Notes under the pieces: model-generated
Told to the model about the DNA's origin: nothing
Databases searched by the model: none
What the model saw: the letters and a program-made list of their open reading frames with translations, nothing else
In this document: positions 1-9,323 of the stretch, one piece after another
How positions within the stretch are numbered: position 1 is the first letter of the stretch
Layout of the letters: every line of letters begins with the position of its first letter
Made by a program: the position numbers and the translations under genes
NCBI GenBank assembly: GCA_000525675.1
Contig: CP002190.1
Location: 1,612,001 to 1,676,000, forward strand
DNA from: Bdellovibrio bacteriovorus W
GTDB taxonomy: Bacteria > Bdellovibrionota > Bdellovibrionia > Bdellovibrionales > Bdellovibrionaceae
Length of the DNA: 64,000 nucleotides
Direction of reading: 5' to 3'

Positions 1-1001
1 ACTATAAATTCCTTAAGCTGAACGACCTAGAAACCATCCAAACAAAACTTGAAGAAAAAGCCGTTGAACTTAAAATCAAAGGTTTAGTCATCTTAGGTAG
101 CGAAGGTTTCAATTCAACATGTGCTGCGACTTCTAAAGAATCCCTCAATGCATGGAAAGTCTTTATTGCTGAGTTCTTCGGTGCAACGGGCATTGCCTTT
201 AAGGACTCCGAAAGTCCAAAAGCTCCCTTCCGCCGATTTAAAGTTAAAATTCGCGAAGAGATCGTTACCACAGGTATTCCTGAAATGATGCCACCTGAAG
301 GAAAGAACTATCACCTTTCTCCTGCTGAATGGAATCAAGTCATGAAGGAAGAGGACGATTACGTAGTTATTGATACTCGCAATTGGTATGAGTATAAAAT
401 CGGGACCTTCAAGGGCGCACTGAATCCTAATATTGAAAAGTTCACTGACTTCCCTCAATACATCGAAGCTCAAGGCATTCAAAAAGATAAGAAAATGCTG
501 ATCTTTTGCACCGGCGGAATCCGCTGCGAAAAAGGTATTCTTGAGTTGCAAGATAAAGGCTACAACAATGTCTACCAACTTGATGGTGGTATTTTAAATT
601 ACCTTGCGGAATATCCAAACGATCAGTTTGAAGGTGAATGTTTTGTTTTTGATCACCGCGTAGCTGTTGATCAAAACTTAAAACCTAGCACTAAGTATGG
701 CCTTTGCCCACACTGTGGACAACCATCTGAAATTAAAATCGACTGTGTTCGCTGTGACTCCGAAGAGTTGATTTGCGTGGATTGCGCAGAGATTGAATTT
801 AAGAAAGACACTTGTTCTAAAAACTGTGCTCACCAAACGAAGATCCATCCTGGTAAAAAAGGACCAAAACAAATCGTCCCTTTTGAAGTGGAGCAGCTCG
901 CAGCTCAAGGTATTAATGATCTTCCAGAAATTCGCGTTACAAAGACCAAAGTTGTTCAGCTCAATGCTTTGGGCGAAGCCGAGACAATGACCAAGAAATA
1001 G
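1..1001 (+). CDS. trhO: tRNA uridine(34) hydroxylase TrhO (5'-truncated by window edge)
   Basis: The reading frame is open from base 3, so the start codon lies outside the window. The 332 visible residues fit a family of about 300-350 residues. TrhO (formerly YceA) hydroxylates uridine 34 of some tRNAs to 5-hydroxyuridine using oxygen. The sequence shows the N-terminal acylphosphatase-like part with a GSEGFNST stretch, then a rhodanese domain. The active-site loop is FCTGGIRCEK, with the key cysteine codon at 507-509. The C-terminal part has several CxxC pairs (for example CPHCG and CVRC) that may bind zinc. The gene ends before a bidirectional terminator. Family assignment is secure; the tRNA role is taken from the family. 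Confidence 0.93.
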   Translation, partial: YKFLKLNDLETIQTKLEEKAVELKIKGLVILGSEGFNSTCAATSKESLNAWKVFIAEFFGATGIAFKDSESPKAPFRRFKVKIREEIVTTGIPEMMPPEGKNYHLSPAEWNQVMKEEDDYVVIDTRNWYEYKIGTFKGALNPNIEKFTDFPQYIEAQGIQKDKKMLIFCTGGIRCEKGILELQDKGYNNVYQLDGGILNYLAEYPNDQFEGECFVFDHRVAVDQNLKPSTKYGLCPHCGQPSEIKIDCVRCDSEELICVDCAEIEFKKDTCSKNCAHQTKIHPGKKGPKQIVPFEVEQLAAQGINDLPEIRVTKTKVVQLNALGEAETMTKK

Positions 1002-1027
1002 TCTTTCTCGATTCATATGAAGGTCTT

Positions 1028-1058
1028 AAAAAACAGCTCTCTAGGGAGCTGTTTTTAA
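1028..1058. terminator. Bidirectional terminator between trhO and the LysR gene
   Basis: An 11-bp stem (AAAAACAGCTC at 1029-1039 with GAGCTGTTTTT at 1046-1056) carries A-runs on one side and T-runs on the other. It can therefore end transcription from both strands. The stop codon of the convergent LysR gene lies inside it. Confidence 0.85.
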
Positions 1059-1952
1059 TTTCTGACTCATAATCTCAGAAGCTACTTTTAAAAATGCACG
1101 TAAATTCGGAGAAGGATATCTGTGGGCTGGATACACGAAATGCAATGGGCGCGGGTTTGATCTCCAGCCTGGTAGCAATTGCACGAGTTTACCTTTTTTG
1201 GATTCGACGGTGCAAAAGAAAGTCGGTAATAAAGCAATTCCCAATCCTGCCAAAGCCAACGACTTCACCACCTCTAATTCATTCACCTTCACTCGGGTCA
1301 TCACCGGAACTTGAGCTTTGCCCTTAGCTCCCTCAAGAGTCCATGTATCCTTTCCAAGTGGAGTGAATTGAATGCATTGATGCTCTGAAAGATCTTTGGG
1401 AGTTTTTGGAGTCTTGTGCTTTTTCAAATATTGCGGTGATGCGAACGGAGCAAAGTAGGCAGTTCCAAGTTTCTTGGCAATTAAAGATGAGTCCTTAAGA
1501 TCTCCCGCGCGAATAGCGAGATCAACTCCTTCAGAGACTAAATTCAAAGTCTCATCCGAAAGAATCATCTCTAAATCTACTTCTGGATACTGCTTTCCAA
1601 ACTCTGCCAAAACATCAACCAAAAGATAATTTGCAAGAAAAACGGGTGCGGTAATCCTCAAAGTTCCGCGTGGGGTTTCCTGAGAACTTAAAACACTGCT
1701 CTCGGCCTGGGTGATTTCGTTTAAACCTTGAAGAGCTTTTTCGAAATAAACTTGTCCAATTTCGGTCACATGAAGCTGGCGTGTCGTACGTTTTAAAAGA
1801 CTCACACCCAATCGTTTTTCAAGACTAGAGACTCGCGCGCTCACCGTCGAGTTGGGCATGCCCAAAGCTTTTGCTGCTTTTGAGAAGCTTCCCATTTGAA
1901 CTACTTTTACAAAAACCATGATCTCATTGAGATCCAGAACTTGTGTATTCAT
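1041..1952 (-). CDS. LysR-family transcriptional regulator
   Basis: This 303-residue protein has a standard LysR layout. The N-terminal winged helix-turn-helix includes the run GSFSKAAKALGMPNSTVSAR, and a substrate-binding domain follows, with RITAPV and the usual GLGIALLP near the C terminus. LysR regulators usually control a neighbouring operon in response to a small metabolite. The pirin gene lies upstream on the same strand and is a possible target, but no divergent gene fixes the target. I chose the ATG at 1952 because an AAAGGGG ribosome site sits just upstream; an in-frame ATG farther upstream is less well placed. Its ligand is unknown. Confidence 0.88.
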   Translation of the reverse strand: MNTQVLDLNEIMVFVKVVQMGSFSKAAKALGMPNSTVSARVSSLEKRLGVSLLKRTTRQLHVTEIGQVYFEKALQGLNEITQAESSVLSSQETPRGTLRITAPVFLANYLLVDVLAEFGKQYPEVDLEMILSDETLNLVSEGVDLAIRAGDLKDSSLIAKKLGTAYFAPFASPQYLKKHKTPKTPKDLSEHQCIQFTPLGKDTWTLEGAKGKAQVPVMTRVKVNELEVVKSLALAGLGIALLPTFFCTVESKKGKLVQLLPGWRSNPRPLHFVYPAHRYPSPNLRAFLKVASEIMSQKLKTAP

Positions 1953-2020
1953 AGGCCCCTTTGTCGTGTGACTTTCTAACATAGTACGGATATTTACGGT
2001 GTTCTGCAAACAGGACTCCT

Positions 2021-2060
2021 AAAGAAAAAGGCAGTTTCCCCTATCTGAAGAAACTGCCTT
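2021..2060 (-). terminator. Terminator of the pirin gene
   Basis: Read on the minus strand, the stem AAGGCAGTTTC / GAAACTGCCTT (2029-2060) is followed by TTTTTCTTT (2021-2028). It lies between the pirin gene and the downstream LysR gene, so the two are probably separate transcripts. Confidence 0.8.
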
Positions 2061-2126
2061 AAGAAAACACGCGAAGGAAAGCTTTTCACACTCTCCTTTG
2101 CCGGAGGAATAAATTTAAGTTTCCCA

Positions 2127-2999
2127 TTAAGAAAGGCGGCCCATCTTACCACTTTCGAAATCCAGCATAGCATCGTAGATCTCAGACTTATTGTTCATCA
2201 CAAATGGTCCGTAGGCAAAAATCGGTTCATTCAGTGGCTCTCCACCCATCATCAAAATCTTAGCATCAGCATGCACTTTCAACGTTACTTCTGAAGTTCC
2301 GTCAGCAAGCACTGCATATTCCGCAGATTTTTGGCGAGTGCCATCCACATACTCAACCTCTCCTGAAAGCACAAAGAATGAATTCATGTGCGAACTCGGA
2401 AGCTTAAGAGTCACCTCAGTTCCTGCTTTAAGACGAAGATCCCAAAGGTTCACCGGAGTGTGAGTCATTGCAGGGCCTAGAGTGTTGTTATAGTCTCCGG
2501 CAATCACTCGCAGCGTTCCAGCAGAACCTAATTCCACCGTCGGGATTTGATCTTTTGTAATCCCTTGATAGCGGGGTTTATTCATTTTGTCTTTTTTAGG
2601 AAGATTCACCCAAAGTTGAATCATCTCAAAAAGGCCACCGTCTCGAGAGAAGTTCTCGCCGTGAAACTCTTCGTGCACTAATCCTGAAGCGGCCGTCATC
2701 CATTGAACGTCACCTTCAGAAATAACTCCACCACCACCTGCTGAATCCCGATGCTCGACCTCACCATGATAAACGATAGTCACAGTTTCAAAGCCGCGGT
2801 GAGGATGTTCACCCACTCCGCGACGACGTTTTGAAGTATTCGGAGCAAACTCTCTTGGGGCTGCGTAGTCCATCACTAAGAATGGTGAAATTTCTTGCGG
2901 AAACTCATGATAGTTAAAGATCGATTGCACCGCAAAGCCATCGCCCACCCAATGAGAAGGACTGTCTTTTTTAAAGCGTTTAATAATTTTTTGATCCAT
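2127..2999 (-). CDS. Pirin family protein (bicupin)
   Basis: This 290-residue protein has the pirin hallmark GVGEHPHRGFETVTIVYHG, followed by a second cluster around GLVHEEFHGE. The His, His, His and Glu side chains in these two stretches form the metal site of the N-terminal cupin in known pirins. A Pirin_C-like cupin fills residues from about 170 onward. Bacterial pirins include quercetin 2,3-dioxygenases and redox-sensing regulators, so the substrate cannot be assigned. The gene has its own terminator downstream and ATG at 2999. It lies next to a LysR gene, a common arrangement for pirins induced by aromatic compounds or redox stress, and that link is only inferred. Confidence 0.92.
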   Translation of the reverse strand: MDQKIIKRFKKDSPSHWVGDGFAVQSIFNYHEFPQEISPFLVMDYAAPREFAPNTSKRRRGVGEHPHRGFETVTIVYHGEVEHRDSAGGGGVISEGDVQWMTAASGLVHEEFHGENFSRDGGLFEMIQLWVNLPKKDKMNKPRYQGITKDQIPTVELGSAGTLRVIAGDYNNTLGPAMTHTPVNLWDLRLKAGTEVTLKLPSSHMNSFFVLSGEVEYVDGTRQKSAEYAVLADGTSEVTLKVHADAKILMMGGEPLNEPIFAYGPFVMNNKSEIYDAMLDFESGKMGRLS

Positions 3000-3109
3000 A
3001 ATGTATTTTCCTTATCTATCACCTGTTGAAGATAGGCTCATATTAGCGCAGTTCCGAGGGTCTGATAAGCCTGTATAATAAGAAAAGACTATTCATACTA
3101 ATGTATAAT

Positions 3110-3134
3110 TAAAAGGCCCTCTAGGGGCCTTTTA
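3110..3134 (-). terminator. Terminator of the chemoreceptor gene
   Basis: AAAAGGCCC and GGGGCCTTTT (3111-3133) form a compact GC stem with flanking A and T runs. The only gene ending nearby is the minus-strand chemoreceptor. Confidence 0.75.
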
Positions 3135-3177
3135 ATGCGACTCAAGGATAGTTTTTTTGTAATTTTACACAAATGCC

Positions 3178-5052
3178 TTAGGCGGCGTTTTTTTGAGACT
3201 CTGGAAAAGCGATCACTTGGCCAGAAGAAGTCGGGGCTTCTTTTTCACCCTCAACGACACTTCTCATCTCTTGCACCACGTCCTGAAGAGTTTTTGCTAG
3301 ATGAGCAATCTCTTGAGAAGTGCTAGCAATTTCCTCTGAAGAGGCGGCATTTGATTGAACAGATTGATCTAATTGATTCATCGCCTGATTGATCTGCTGA
3401 ATCCCCGCTGCTTGCTCGCCACTTGCCACAGAAATTTCACTGACGAGATCTGAAACTTTCTTCGCGGCATCGGCGATCTGAGTCAGCAAAAGTCCTGCTT
3501 GATGGGATTGCTGCGTCCCCTTTTGAACGATCTCTGTGGATTGATGAATCAATTGACCAATCTCTTTCGCCGATGCAGCGGATCTATGCGCTAAAGCGCG
3601 AACGGCTTCTGCAACCACAGCAAAACCTTTTCCATGCTCCCCCGCTCTTGCAGCCTCGACAGACGCATTGAGGGCTAAGAGATTTGTTTGAAAGGCGATA
3701 TCATCAATAACATCAATAATGTCTTCGATTTTTTGAGACGACGCTGAAATCGCGCTCATAGATTCTAGCAGCTCTTTCATCCCCGTCTCTCCATCCTGGG
3801 CCACCTTGGAAGAGTTTAAAGACAACTCGGCAGCTGTGCGCGCATGCTCAGAGTTGAGTCTGACCATGGAACTCAGTTCTTCAAGCGAAGCCACAGTCTC
3901 TTCTAAGGAAGCTGCTGATTCACTGGAAGATTCAGAAAGCATAAACCCAGCTTGAGACAGCTGTTCAATGGCTCCGGCGACTTGCTCCCCTGATGAATCC
4001 ACTTTTAAAGACAATCCAGAAAGAGATTTAGAAATTGATCTTGTAATCCATAGAACAGAAACGATTAAAACTAAAAGGCCTAAAAATGAGATACCCACTT
4101 GAGTAAGTATCAAAGTCTGCGCATCGGCCATCACAACTTTTTGTGGTGTACGAATGATCAAGGACCAAGGCTCTTCCGTCTTACCAATACGAATAGGCGT
4201 TACAGTGTATAAATACTCTTCGCCTAAGTCATAGCCGGATTGAACGTATTCCTGACCTGATTCCACTGCTTTTAGGAAAGCCTCTTGATTAAATGGAAAC
4301 TGCATTTTTTGAGTGAGTAGTTTTTCATCAGGATGGGCAACAATGATCCCATTTTTCGTTAAGATATAAGCCTCTGATTCAGGATAGGGTTTAATCTCTA
4401 AAGCACGCTCTTGAAAAGAGCTCAGAGGGATATCAACCCCCACCACTCCTAAAACCTTTCCTTCAAATACCACTGGCACAGAGGCTGTTGTCATTAAGAC
4501 TTCTTTGCCATCCACGGGGTAAAGAAACGGTTCCACCATGGTTTCATGTTTTAGATTTTTAGCTTTCAAATAAAAATCACCGTCCCCTGGAACATCGTAA
4601 AATTCTAAAAGGCTACGAATCACTTTTCCTTCGCTGCGACTGAAGTACGGAATAAATCTACCGCTCGGATCGTGCCACTGAGAATTGGCAAACTGGGAAT
4701 CTAAACGATCCCACTCTTGAGCTTCCCAACCGGTCCACGCACCGATAAGAAAGTCATTTTTTTGCATGATATCTTTAAAAATCGTCGCAATGGCTTCACG
4801 ATCTACCAAGCCGGATTGCTTTTGACTTAGAAGCGAGGTTGCTAAAGTACGCGCAATCAAAATCCCCTCTTCAATCGTGCCTTTCATTTCCCCGCCATAG
4901 GCTTGACTGATCGCTAGGGAGTTCTCTGTCGCTGAGACTTGCGCTGTCTTATGGACATTGCGGGCTGTGATGTATGTCATCACGGAAAAAATCAGAACGG
5001 CAAAAATAACAATTGGAATAACAAGCTTTAACTGTAACGAGAACTTACGCAT
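3178..5052 (-). CDS. Methyl-accepting chemotaxis protein with periplasmic dCache sensor
   Basis: This 624-residue transmembrane receptor has a membrane helix at about residues 8-30 and a periplasmic double-Cache domain, with PYFSR and [10 protein letters not shown] typical of dCache_1. A second helix follows at about 315-340, and the cytoplasmic signalling hairpin carries the canonical tip [16 protein letters not shown]. Glutamine- and glutamate-rich methylation helices flank the tip. It would pass ligand binding to CheA/CheW and so to the flagellum. dCache domains often bind amino acids or other small organic molecules; the ligand here is unknown. The start is the ATG at 5052, preceded by TAAGG. 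A flagellar-sigma-like promoter is possible upstream (see findings). Confidence 0.95.
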   Translation of the reverse strand: MRKFSLQLKLVIPIVIFAVLIFSVMTYITARNVHKTAQVSATENSLAISQAYGGEMKGTIEEGILIARTLATSLLSQKQSGLVDREAIATIFKDIMQKNDFLIGAWTGWEAQEWDRLDSQFANSQWHDPSGRFIPYFSRSEGKVIRSLLEFYDVPGDGDFYLKAKNLKHETMVEPFLYPVDGKEVLMTTASVPVVFEGKVLGVVGVDIPLSSFQERALEIKPYPESEAYILTKNGIIVAHPDEKLLTQKMQFPFNQEAFLKAVESGQEYVQSGYDLGEEYLYTVTPIRIGKTEEPWSLIIRTPQKVVMADAQTLILTQVGISFLGLLVLIVSVLWITRSISKSLSGLSLKVDSSGEQVAGAIEQLSQAGFMLSESSSESAASLEETVASLEELSSMVRLNSEHARTAAELSLNSSKVAQDGETGMKELLESMSAISASSQKIEDIIDVIDDIAFQTNLLALNASVEAARAGEHGKGFAVVAEAVRALAHRSAASAKEIGQLIHQSTEIVQKGTQQSHQAGLLLTQIADAAKKVSDLVSEISVASGEQAAGIQQINQAMNQLDQSVQSNAASSEEIASTSQEIAHLAKTLQDVVQEMRSVVEGEKEAPTSSGQVIAFPESQKNAA

Positions 5053-5140
5053 GAATATCAACCTTAAATTATAAAGTGTACCTTATTTTATTTTTCGGAA
5101 TTTATGTCACATACTTAATGCTTCTAAGTATCTAGTTTTT

Positions 5141-5170
5141 AGGGTCCTGTATCAGACAGAAACAGGACCC
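5141..5170. other. Stem-loop downstream of the small lipoprotein gene
   Basis: GGGTCCTGT and ACAGGACCC pair perfectly over 9 bp with an 11-base loop. Neither strand has a T-run after the stem, so it is at best a weak terminator or mRNA-end stabiliser for the gene at 5205-5579. Confidence 0.4.
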
Positions 5171-5204
5171 GTCACTTGAGTCCTGCAATAGAAAGTGATT
5201 CTGA

Positions 5205-5579
5205 CTATTGGTAATCACCGCAGTGGATACCTTTTTCACATAAAATCAAATAGGGTCCGGCTTGCTCATAAAGACCTTCAGTATTTAGAGATGCGCATCC
5301 TGGGTCCATCGGGGGAAGCCCTGTCCCGCTCACATAAGTGCTCGAAGAGATATCGTAGGTCCCTGTCACCTCATCTCCTTTGAGCTCCATGATAGTTGTG
5401 CACTCATGACCAAGGGGAAGCGTTACTTTACTTGAAAACGTACCAATAGAGCCGTCTGTAAGATCGATGGTGTGCCCATCTCTTTGCCATGACGAAAAAA
5501 GTGATTTCCCTTCAACAGAAACTTTATTGTTACATCCAAAAGTTAAGCCTATTAAAAGAAAAATTAGAACTCTCAACAC
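5205..5579 (-). CDS. Small putative lipoprotein, unknown function
   Basis: The 124-residue product begins with a short lipoprotein signal (MLRVLIFLLIGLTFGC), whose lipobox LTFGC would be cut before the cysteine. The mature part is a small beta-rich domain with five further cysteines. I do not recognise the family. The start is GTG at 5579 (or the next codon, TTG), fixed by a strong AGGAGGG ribosome site. It stands alone, separated by a terminator from the aminotransferase gene upstream. It is probably an outer-membrane-anchored periplasmic protein. Confidence 0.7.
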   Translation of the reverse strand: MLRVLIFLLIGLTFGCNNKVSVEGKSLFSSWQRDGHTIDLTDGSIGTFSSKVTLPLGHECTTIMELKGDEVTGTYDISSSTYVSGTGLPPMDPGCASLNTEGLYEQAGPYLILCEKGIHCGDYQ

Positions 5580-5671
5580 AGTCCCTCCTACGTTCTTATT
5601 AAACTTCGGAAGATTTAGTCATAAAGTTCATAAAATTTTGATGATGGAATTAGTTTCTAGACTTTCAAATT

Positions 5672-5706
5672 AAAAATCCCAAGGTGGTAATCCTTGGGAT
5701 TTTTTT
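5672..5706 (-). terminator. Terminator of the aminotransferase gene
   Basis: The stem ATCCCAAGG / CCTTGGGAT has a T-run on both strands. The minus-strand run (5672-5676) ends the aminotransferase transcript that arrives from 5730. Confidence 0.8.
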
Positions 5707-5729
5707 AAACTAACTTTTTAGAACAGAAA

Positions 5730-6896
5730 CTAAAGAGATTCTAAAACACTGAGATCCAAAGCCACACCAAAGTGGACATAGGACTTTCCAAGCGCTTCCA
5801 AAACGCGTTTTACGTTTTGCGGGCGACATTGCTCACCCATCTGACCGATGCGCACAATGTTCAACCCAAATGCTCCAGAAATTTCAACGTTATATGTTTG
5901 CTTCAAGTAAGCAATCAACTCTTTGGCATTTACAGATTCAGGATTGTTAATCGCAATCACTGAGTTAAGGCGACATTCGTCAGGCGCAAAAAGTGTTAAG
6001 CCCATTTTTTCAAGGCTGCGCTGTAAAAGCTTTGAAGACTGCTCGTGGCGTTCATGACGTTTTTCCAGAGTTTCTTCGCAGATCAAACGAAGAGCTTCAT
6101 AAAGGGCATTGACTCCATTCACAGGCGCTGTGTAGTGGTACTCATGCTTACACCAAAACTTAAAGGCACGGCGTGGGTCTAAACACCAATGTGGCATACG
6201 CACTTCACGCTTTTCAACAAACGCATAGGCATCTTCAGAGAAAGCAATCAGAGAAACTCCAGCAACAGAAGAAAGACCTTTTTGTCCACCTGTTACACAA
6301 ATATCAATTCCCCAATCATCCATCAACAAAGGCATTGTTGAAAGAGTACAAACTGTATCCACGATTGTGCGAACACCCATGGATTTTGCAAGCTTCACAA
6401 TTTGCTCAAGCTCAACGTTGCGAATACCGCAAGACGTTTCACCTTGCACAATTGTTAAGACATCAAACTTTTCTTTTTCAAGGGCTGCCTTCACATCAGA
6501 AGTGCGGAAAGGTGAAAGAGGTTGTGGATGTAACTCGACAACATCAGCACCCACTCCTCTTGCAAGCTCTGCAAAACGATTTGAGAACGTTCCCAGATTA
6601 AGAACTAGAACTTTACGGCCTGGGTATAACAAAGAAGTCACTGCCATTTCCATGCAGGCAGAAGACGGGCCAGAAACACCAAAAATCTTTGTGGTCGTTG
6701 TTTGAAATAAGTACTGAGACATGCTCTGTAAACCAGCGACGATCGTATTCATCGGCTCGCCGAGGTGAGAGATCACTAGTTTATTCGCTTCTGCCACTTC
6801 TTGAGGGATTGGAACCGGGCCAGCTCCCATCAATAAAGTCGGTTCATCGGGAAGGATAGCACTTAATTTTTTAACGCTAGGTACTTGTATTTTCAT
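5730..6896 (-). CDS. Class V aminotransferase (serine/alanine-glyoxylate or -pyruvate type)
   Basis: This 388-residue PLP enzyme belongs to the alanine-glyoxylate / serine-pyruvate aminotransferase group. It starts with the typical LLMGAGPVPIPQEV segment. The aspartate that pairs with the PLP ring nitrogen is D180 in IVDTVCT, and the Schiff-base lysine is K206 in TGGQKGLSS, where many relatives have SQK. Such enzymes move an amino group between glyoxylate or pyruvate and serine or alanine. The exact donor cannot be told from the sequence. It is monocistronic, with ATG at 6896 and its own terminator. About 280 bases without an identifiable gene separate it from the divergent copper operon. Confidence 0.88.
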   Translation of the reverse strand: MKIQVPSVKKLSAILPDEPTLLMGAGPVPIPQEVAEANKLVISHLGEPMNTIVAGLQSMSQYLFQTTTTKIFGVSGPSSACMEMAVTSLLYPGRKVLVLNLGTFSNRFAELARGVGADVVELHPQPLSPFRTSDVKAALEKEKFDVLTIVQGETSCGIRNVELEQIVKLAKSMGVRTIVDTVCTLSTMPLLMDDWGIDICVTGGQKGLSSVAGVSLIAFSEDAYAFVEKREVRMPHWCLDPRRAFKFWCKHEYHYTAPVNGVNALYEALRLICEETLEKRHERHEQSSKLLQRSLEKMGLTLFAPDECRLNSVIAINNPESVNAKELIAYLKQTYNVEISGAFGLNIVRIGQMGEQCRPQNVKRVLEALGKSYVHFGVALDLSVLESL

Positions 6897-7179
6897 GGCG
6901 CCAATTTAGCTGAAAAGATTTTAAAACTCTAGCAAGATTTAAAAATCGGCGAGGTTTGCGCTAAAAAGAAGCGGCCTTGAGCCTCTTCAAGTAGCTTTTA
7001 CGCGATATGAGACCTTCCCCCTAGGCCAGACCACTCTAAGGCACTTGCGCGGCCCCGTCATTCTCTGGTGGTTTATCGAATCCCCCTGAGAAATGAAAAC
7101 AGCGTATTTTTTATGCATCGAATTGTTGCGGAAAGACTTATTGCATGACTCTAGGCTTCTACGGAATTATGACCAAGAT

Positions 7180-7764
7180 ATGAATAAATCTAAGAGTTCT
7201 CGTATTGTAAAAAGCCTTTTGGCCTTATTTATTTTTTCGCTATTTTTAGTGTTTGGGCTTATTTGGTACACCTCCCGCACGCCAAGCTTTGGGGGTGACT
7301 TCACCCTTCAGTTCAAAGAAGAATCGTGGACCCTTTCTGAACATAGAAAACCACTGAGCCTGCTTTACTTTGGTTACGTCAAATGCCCCGATGTCTGCCC
7401 TATGACCCTGAGTGTGGCACGTCAGGCGTTTCTTGAACTCAACGAGAAGCAAAAAAGCCGCCTGCAACTTATCTTTGTCAGCGTGGATCGAGATCACGAG
7501 ACTGCCGATGACGTCGCTACCTATGCGGCTCAATTTCATCCTCAGTTTATTGGTCTGAGCGGAAGCCGTGAGCAGATCGATCATGCTGTGAAACTCTTTA
7601 AAGCAAGTTATATGCTTGAAGAAGACCCGAAATCTTACCTGGGATACTCTGTCGCGCACACAGATAAGATTTATCTTTTAAACTCTAAGGGCATGGTCAT
7701 TGACATGATCCAAAGCCCTCGCAACACTCATGAAGTTTTAGAACCCATTGAACGTCATCTTTAA
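7180..7764 (+). CDS. SCO1/SenC family copper chaperone
   Basis: This 194-residue, membrane-anchored thioredoxin-fold protein has a basic N terminus and a helix at about 12-30, with the domain facing the periplasm. The copper ligands of SCO proteins are all present: C69 and C73 in KCPDVCP and H159 in SVAHTDKIY. SCO proteins help load the CuA centre of cytochrome c oxidase. The ATG at 7180 gives a normal membrane anchor. An upstream in-frame ATG at 7093 would add 29 unlikely residues, and neither start has a strong ribosome site. It is first in an operon with PCu(A)C, its usual partner in CuA assembly. Confidence 0.92.
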   Translation: MNKSKSSRIVKSLLALFIFSLFLVFGLIWYTSRTPSFGGDFTLQFKEESWTLSEHRKPLSLLYFGYVKCPDVCPMTLSVARQAFLELNEKQKSRLQLIFVSVDRDHETADDVATYAAQFHPQFIGLSGSREQIDHAVKLFKASYMLEEDPKSYLGYSVAHTDKIYLLNSKGMVIDMIQSPRNTHEVLEPIERHL

Positions 7765-7782
7765 GAAACGGAGACTCTCGCC

Positions 7783-8238
7783 ATGAAAGCATTTATTTTT
7801 ACGGCTCTTGCAATCCTTCTTCCCCATTCTGGATTTGCACAAGAGATTTTAACAATCGAAAAGCCCTACATCTACACACCCCTCAAAGGCGCACCTGCGA
7901 CGGCGGGATATGGAGTGTTTAAAAATAATTCTAAAGAGTCTATCAAAGTCAGCATCGAAAAAGCGGATGGATTTAAAGCTGTGGAAATGCACGAGTCGTT
8001 CATGAAAGATGGACATATGGCCATGCAAAAAATCGACAGCATCACTATTGAAAAAAACAAAGAGTTTATTCTTAAACCCGGCGGCCACCACATCATGCTC
8101 TTTGATGCGACAAAAGAGTTTAAAGATGGCGATAAAACAAAAGTGAGCTTTAAAGTAAATGGCAAGCCTGTGTCTTACGAATTTACGGTTGAACCTCGCG
8201 TAAAGAACAGCGATAAAGAACACCATCATCGTCACTAA
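7783..8238 (+). CDS. Periplasmic copper chaperone PCu(A)C
   Basis: This 151-residue secreted protein has a signal peptide ending near residue 19 (SGFAQ). The copper(I) site of the family, H-x10-M-x21-H-x-M, is met exactly by H70, M81, H103 and M105. The C terminus ends in a histidine cluster (EHHHRH) that may bind extra metal. PCu(A)C delivers copper, together with SCO1, to the CuA site of cytochrome oxidase. The ATG at 7783 follows an ACGGAG site, 18 bases after the SCO1 stop, so the two are co-transcribed. Confidence 0.94.
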   Translation: MKAFIFTALAILLPHSGFAQEILTIEKPYIYTPLKGAPATAGYGVFKNNSKESIKVSIEKADGFKAVEMHESFMKDGHMAMQKIDSITIEKNKEFILKPGGHHIMLFDATKEFKDGDKTKVSFKVNGKPVSYEFTVEPRVKNSDKEHHHRH

Positions 8239-8260
8239 TTCCCCACTCTAGGAGAGCCCC

Positions 8261-9040
8261 GTGAGAAAGATTCTTTGCGTTTTTATAATCTTGTATTCAA
8301 GTACAGTATTAGCAAAGAGTCTTCCTCTTTCTACTCAGGGCAAATGGCTCTCTGAAGCTGTTGTCAGCGATGACGGCGCCTATGGAAAGTACTATCGCAG
8401 TTGGCTCTTCCTGAATGACGACTCTATTGATGAGATCTTTACCTTGGGCGATCACTACACAAAAACGAAGTTCGTGATTCGCTCTCTGTCTGATGACGGA
8501 AAAATGGAACTCGTCGATGTGGAAGAACCTTGGGTTTTGCTCTCTGCTAGTCTTTCTACTGATGGAAAAACCTTACGTTTTTGTCGCCGCTCTAGTTGTT
8601 TAAATTTTTCCAGAACCCACGAAGAACCTCGGACAGAAGACCCCATCCAAACAACACCAGTTATTGAAATTAAAACGGTTTGGTGTGTGGAAACTGATTG
8701 CGTCTCTCAGTCCTACCTTCCCCTTCAGAATGAGCAGCTTTTTAATCTCAACACCGGCGTGCAAGTTCAAGGTGGCTCTTTTGAGGGCCCCTCCGAGCTT
8801 GAGCAAAGGCATGGCTTGAAGCTTTCGCTCTCTTCTATCTCTTATCGCCTGACAGATAAAACCCATCTTCTTGAGGCTTATAGCTCCGTGTTTTACCTCA
8901 TGGGAAGTGCGCACAGTTCGTTCACCGAAAAGCTTGCGCAGTCATCGGTGCTACAACTTCAAGAGGGCCTCTTAAGCGAATTGCAGGCTACTCTGAAGGA
9001 TCAGAATATTTCTGTGAAACTCTTTATTAAGAAGCTCTAG
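8261..9040 (+). CDS. Secreted protein of unknown function, third gene of the copper operon
   Basis: The 259-residue product has a clear signal peptide (MRKILCVFIILYSSTVLAKS). The mature part has two cysteine pairs, FCRRSSC and WCVETDC, that could form disulfides or hold metal. I do not recognise a family. The start is GTG at 8261 with TAGGAGAG just upstream, 22 bases after the PCu(A)C stop, so it belongs to the same transcript. Its place suggests a role in copper handling or oxidase maturation, which is guilt by association only. Confidence 0.75.
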   Translation: MRKILCVFIILYSSTVLAKSLPLSTQGKWLSEAVVSDDGAYGKYYRSWLFLNDDSIDEIFTLGDHYTKTKFVIRSLSDDGKMELVDVEEPWVLLSASLSTDGKTLRFCRRSSCLNFSRTHEEPRTEDPIQTTPVIEIKTVWCVETDCVSQSYLPLQNEQLFNLNTGVQVQGGSFEGPSELEQRHGLKLSLSSISYRLTDKTHLLEAYSSVFYLMGSAHSSFTEKLAQSSVLQLQEGLLSELQATLKDQNISVKLFIKKL

Positions 9041-9044
9041 ATTT

Positions 9045-9323
9045 TTACTTATTTTGCGAGCGGATGATTTGTAGTCCACGACCAATGATCTCTTGGTTTT
9101 TTAGACTTTTTTGCTCCGCTTTATCTTGTAGACTGACAGTGTTGGAAGGCTTTCTATTGAGATTGCCACTCTTTCCGGTGCCTGAATAGTTTGCACTGCT
9201 TACGTTTGCTTGCGGAATGTGAAAATCTTTTTTGGGCGGGATCAGATAATGCAGAATAAGACCTGCAACGACCATAGTTGAAATTTGAAAAACAAAATTC
9301 TTATGCACACTACGTTCTTCCAA
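9045..9323 (-). CDS. Small single-pass membrane protein, unknown
   Basis: A 92-residue frame begins with TTG at 9323 behind a GAGGG ribosome site. It contains one membrane helix (about residues 12-28, FQISTMVVAGLILHYLIPP) followed by a polar Ser/Asn/Lys tail. It converges on the copper operon with only four bases between stops. No family is recognised. The good ribosome site and sensible membrane protein layout argue that it is real, but it is short and starts with TTG. Confidence 0.5.
   Translation of the reverse strand: MEERSVHKNFVFQISTMVVAGLILHYLIPPKKDFHIPQANVSSANYSGTGKSGNLNRKPSNTVSLQDKAEQKSLKNQEIIGRGLQIIRSQNK

Noticed and set aside
6897-7179. Possible riboswitch in the gap before the SCO1 gene
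   Set aside because: Short complementary stretches exist, but none closes into a convincing fold and no known consensus is present.
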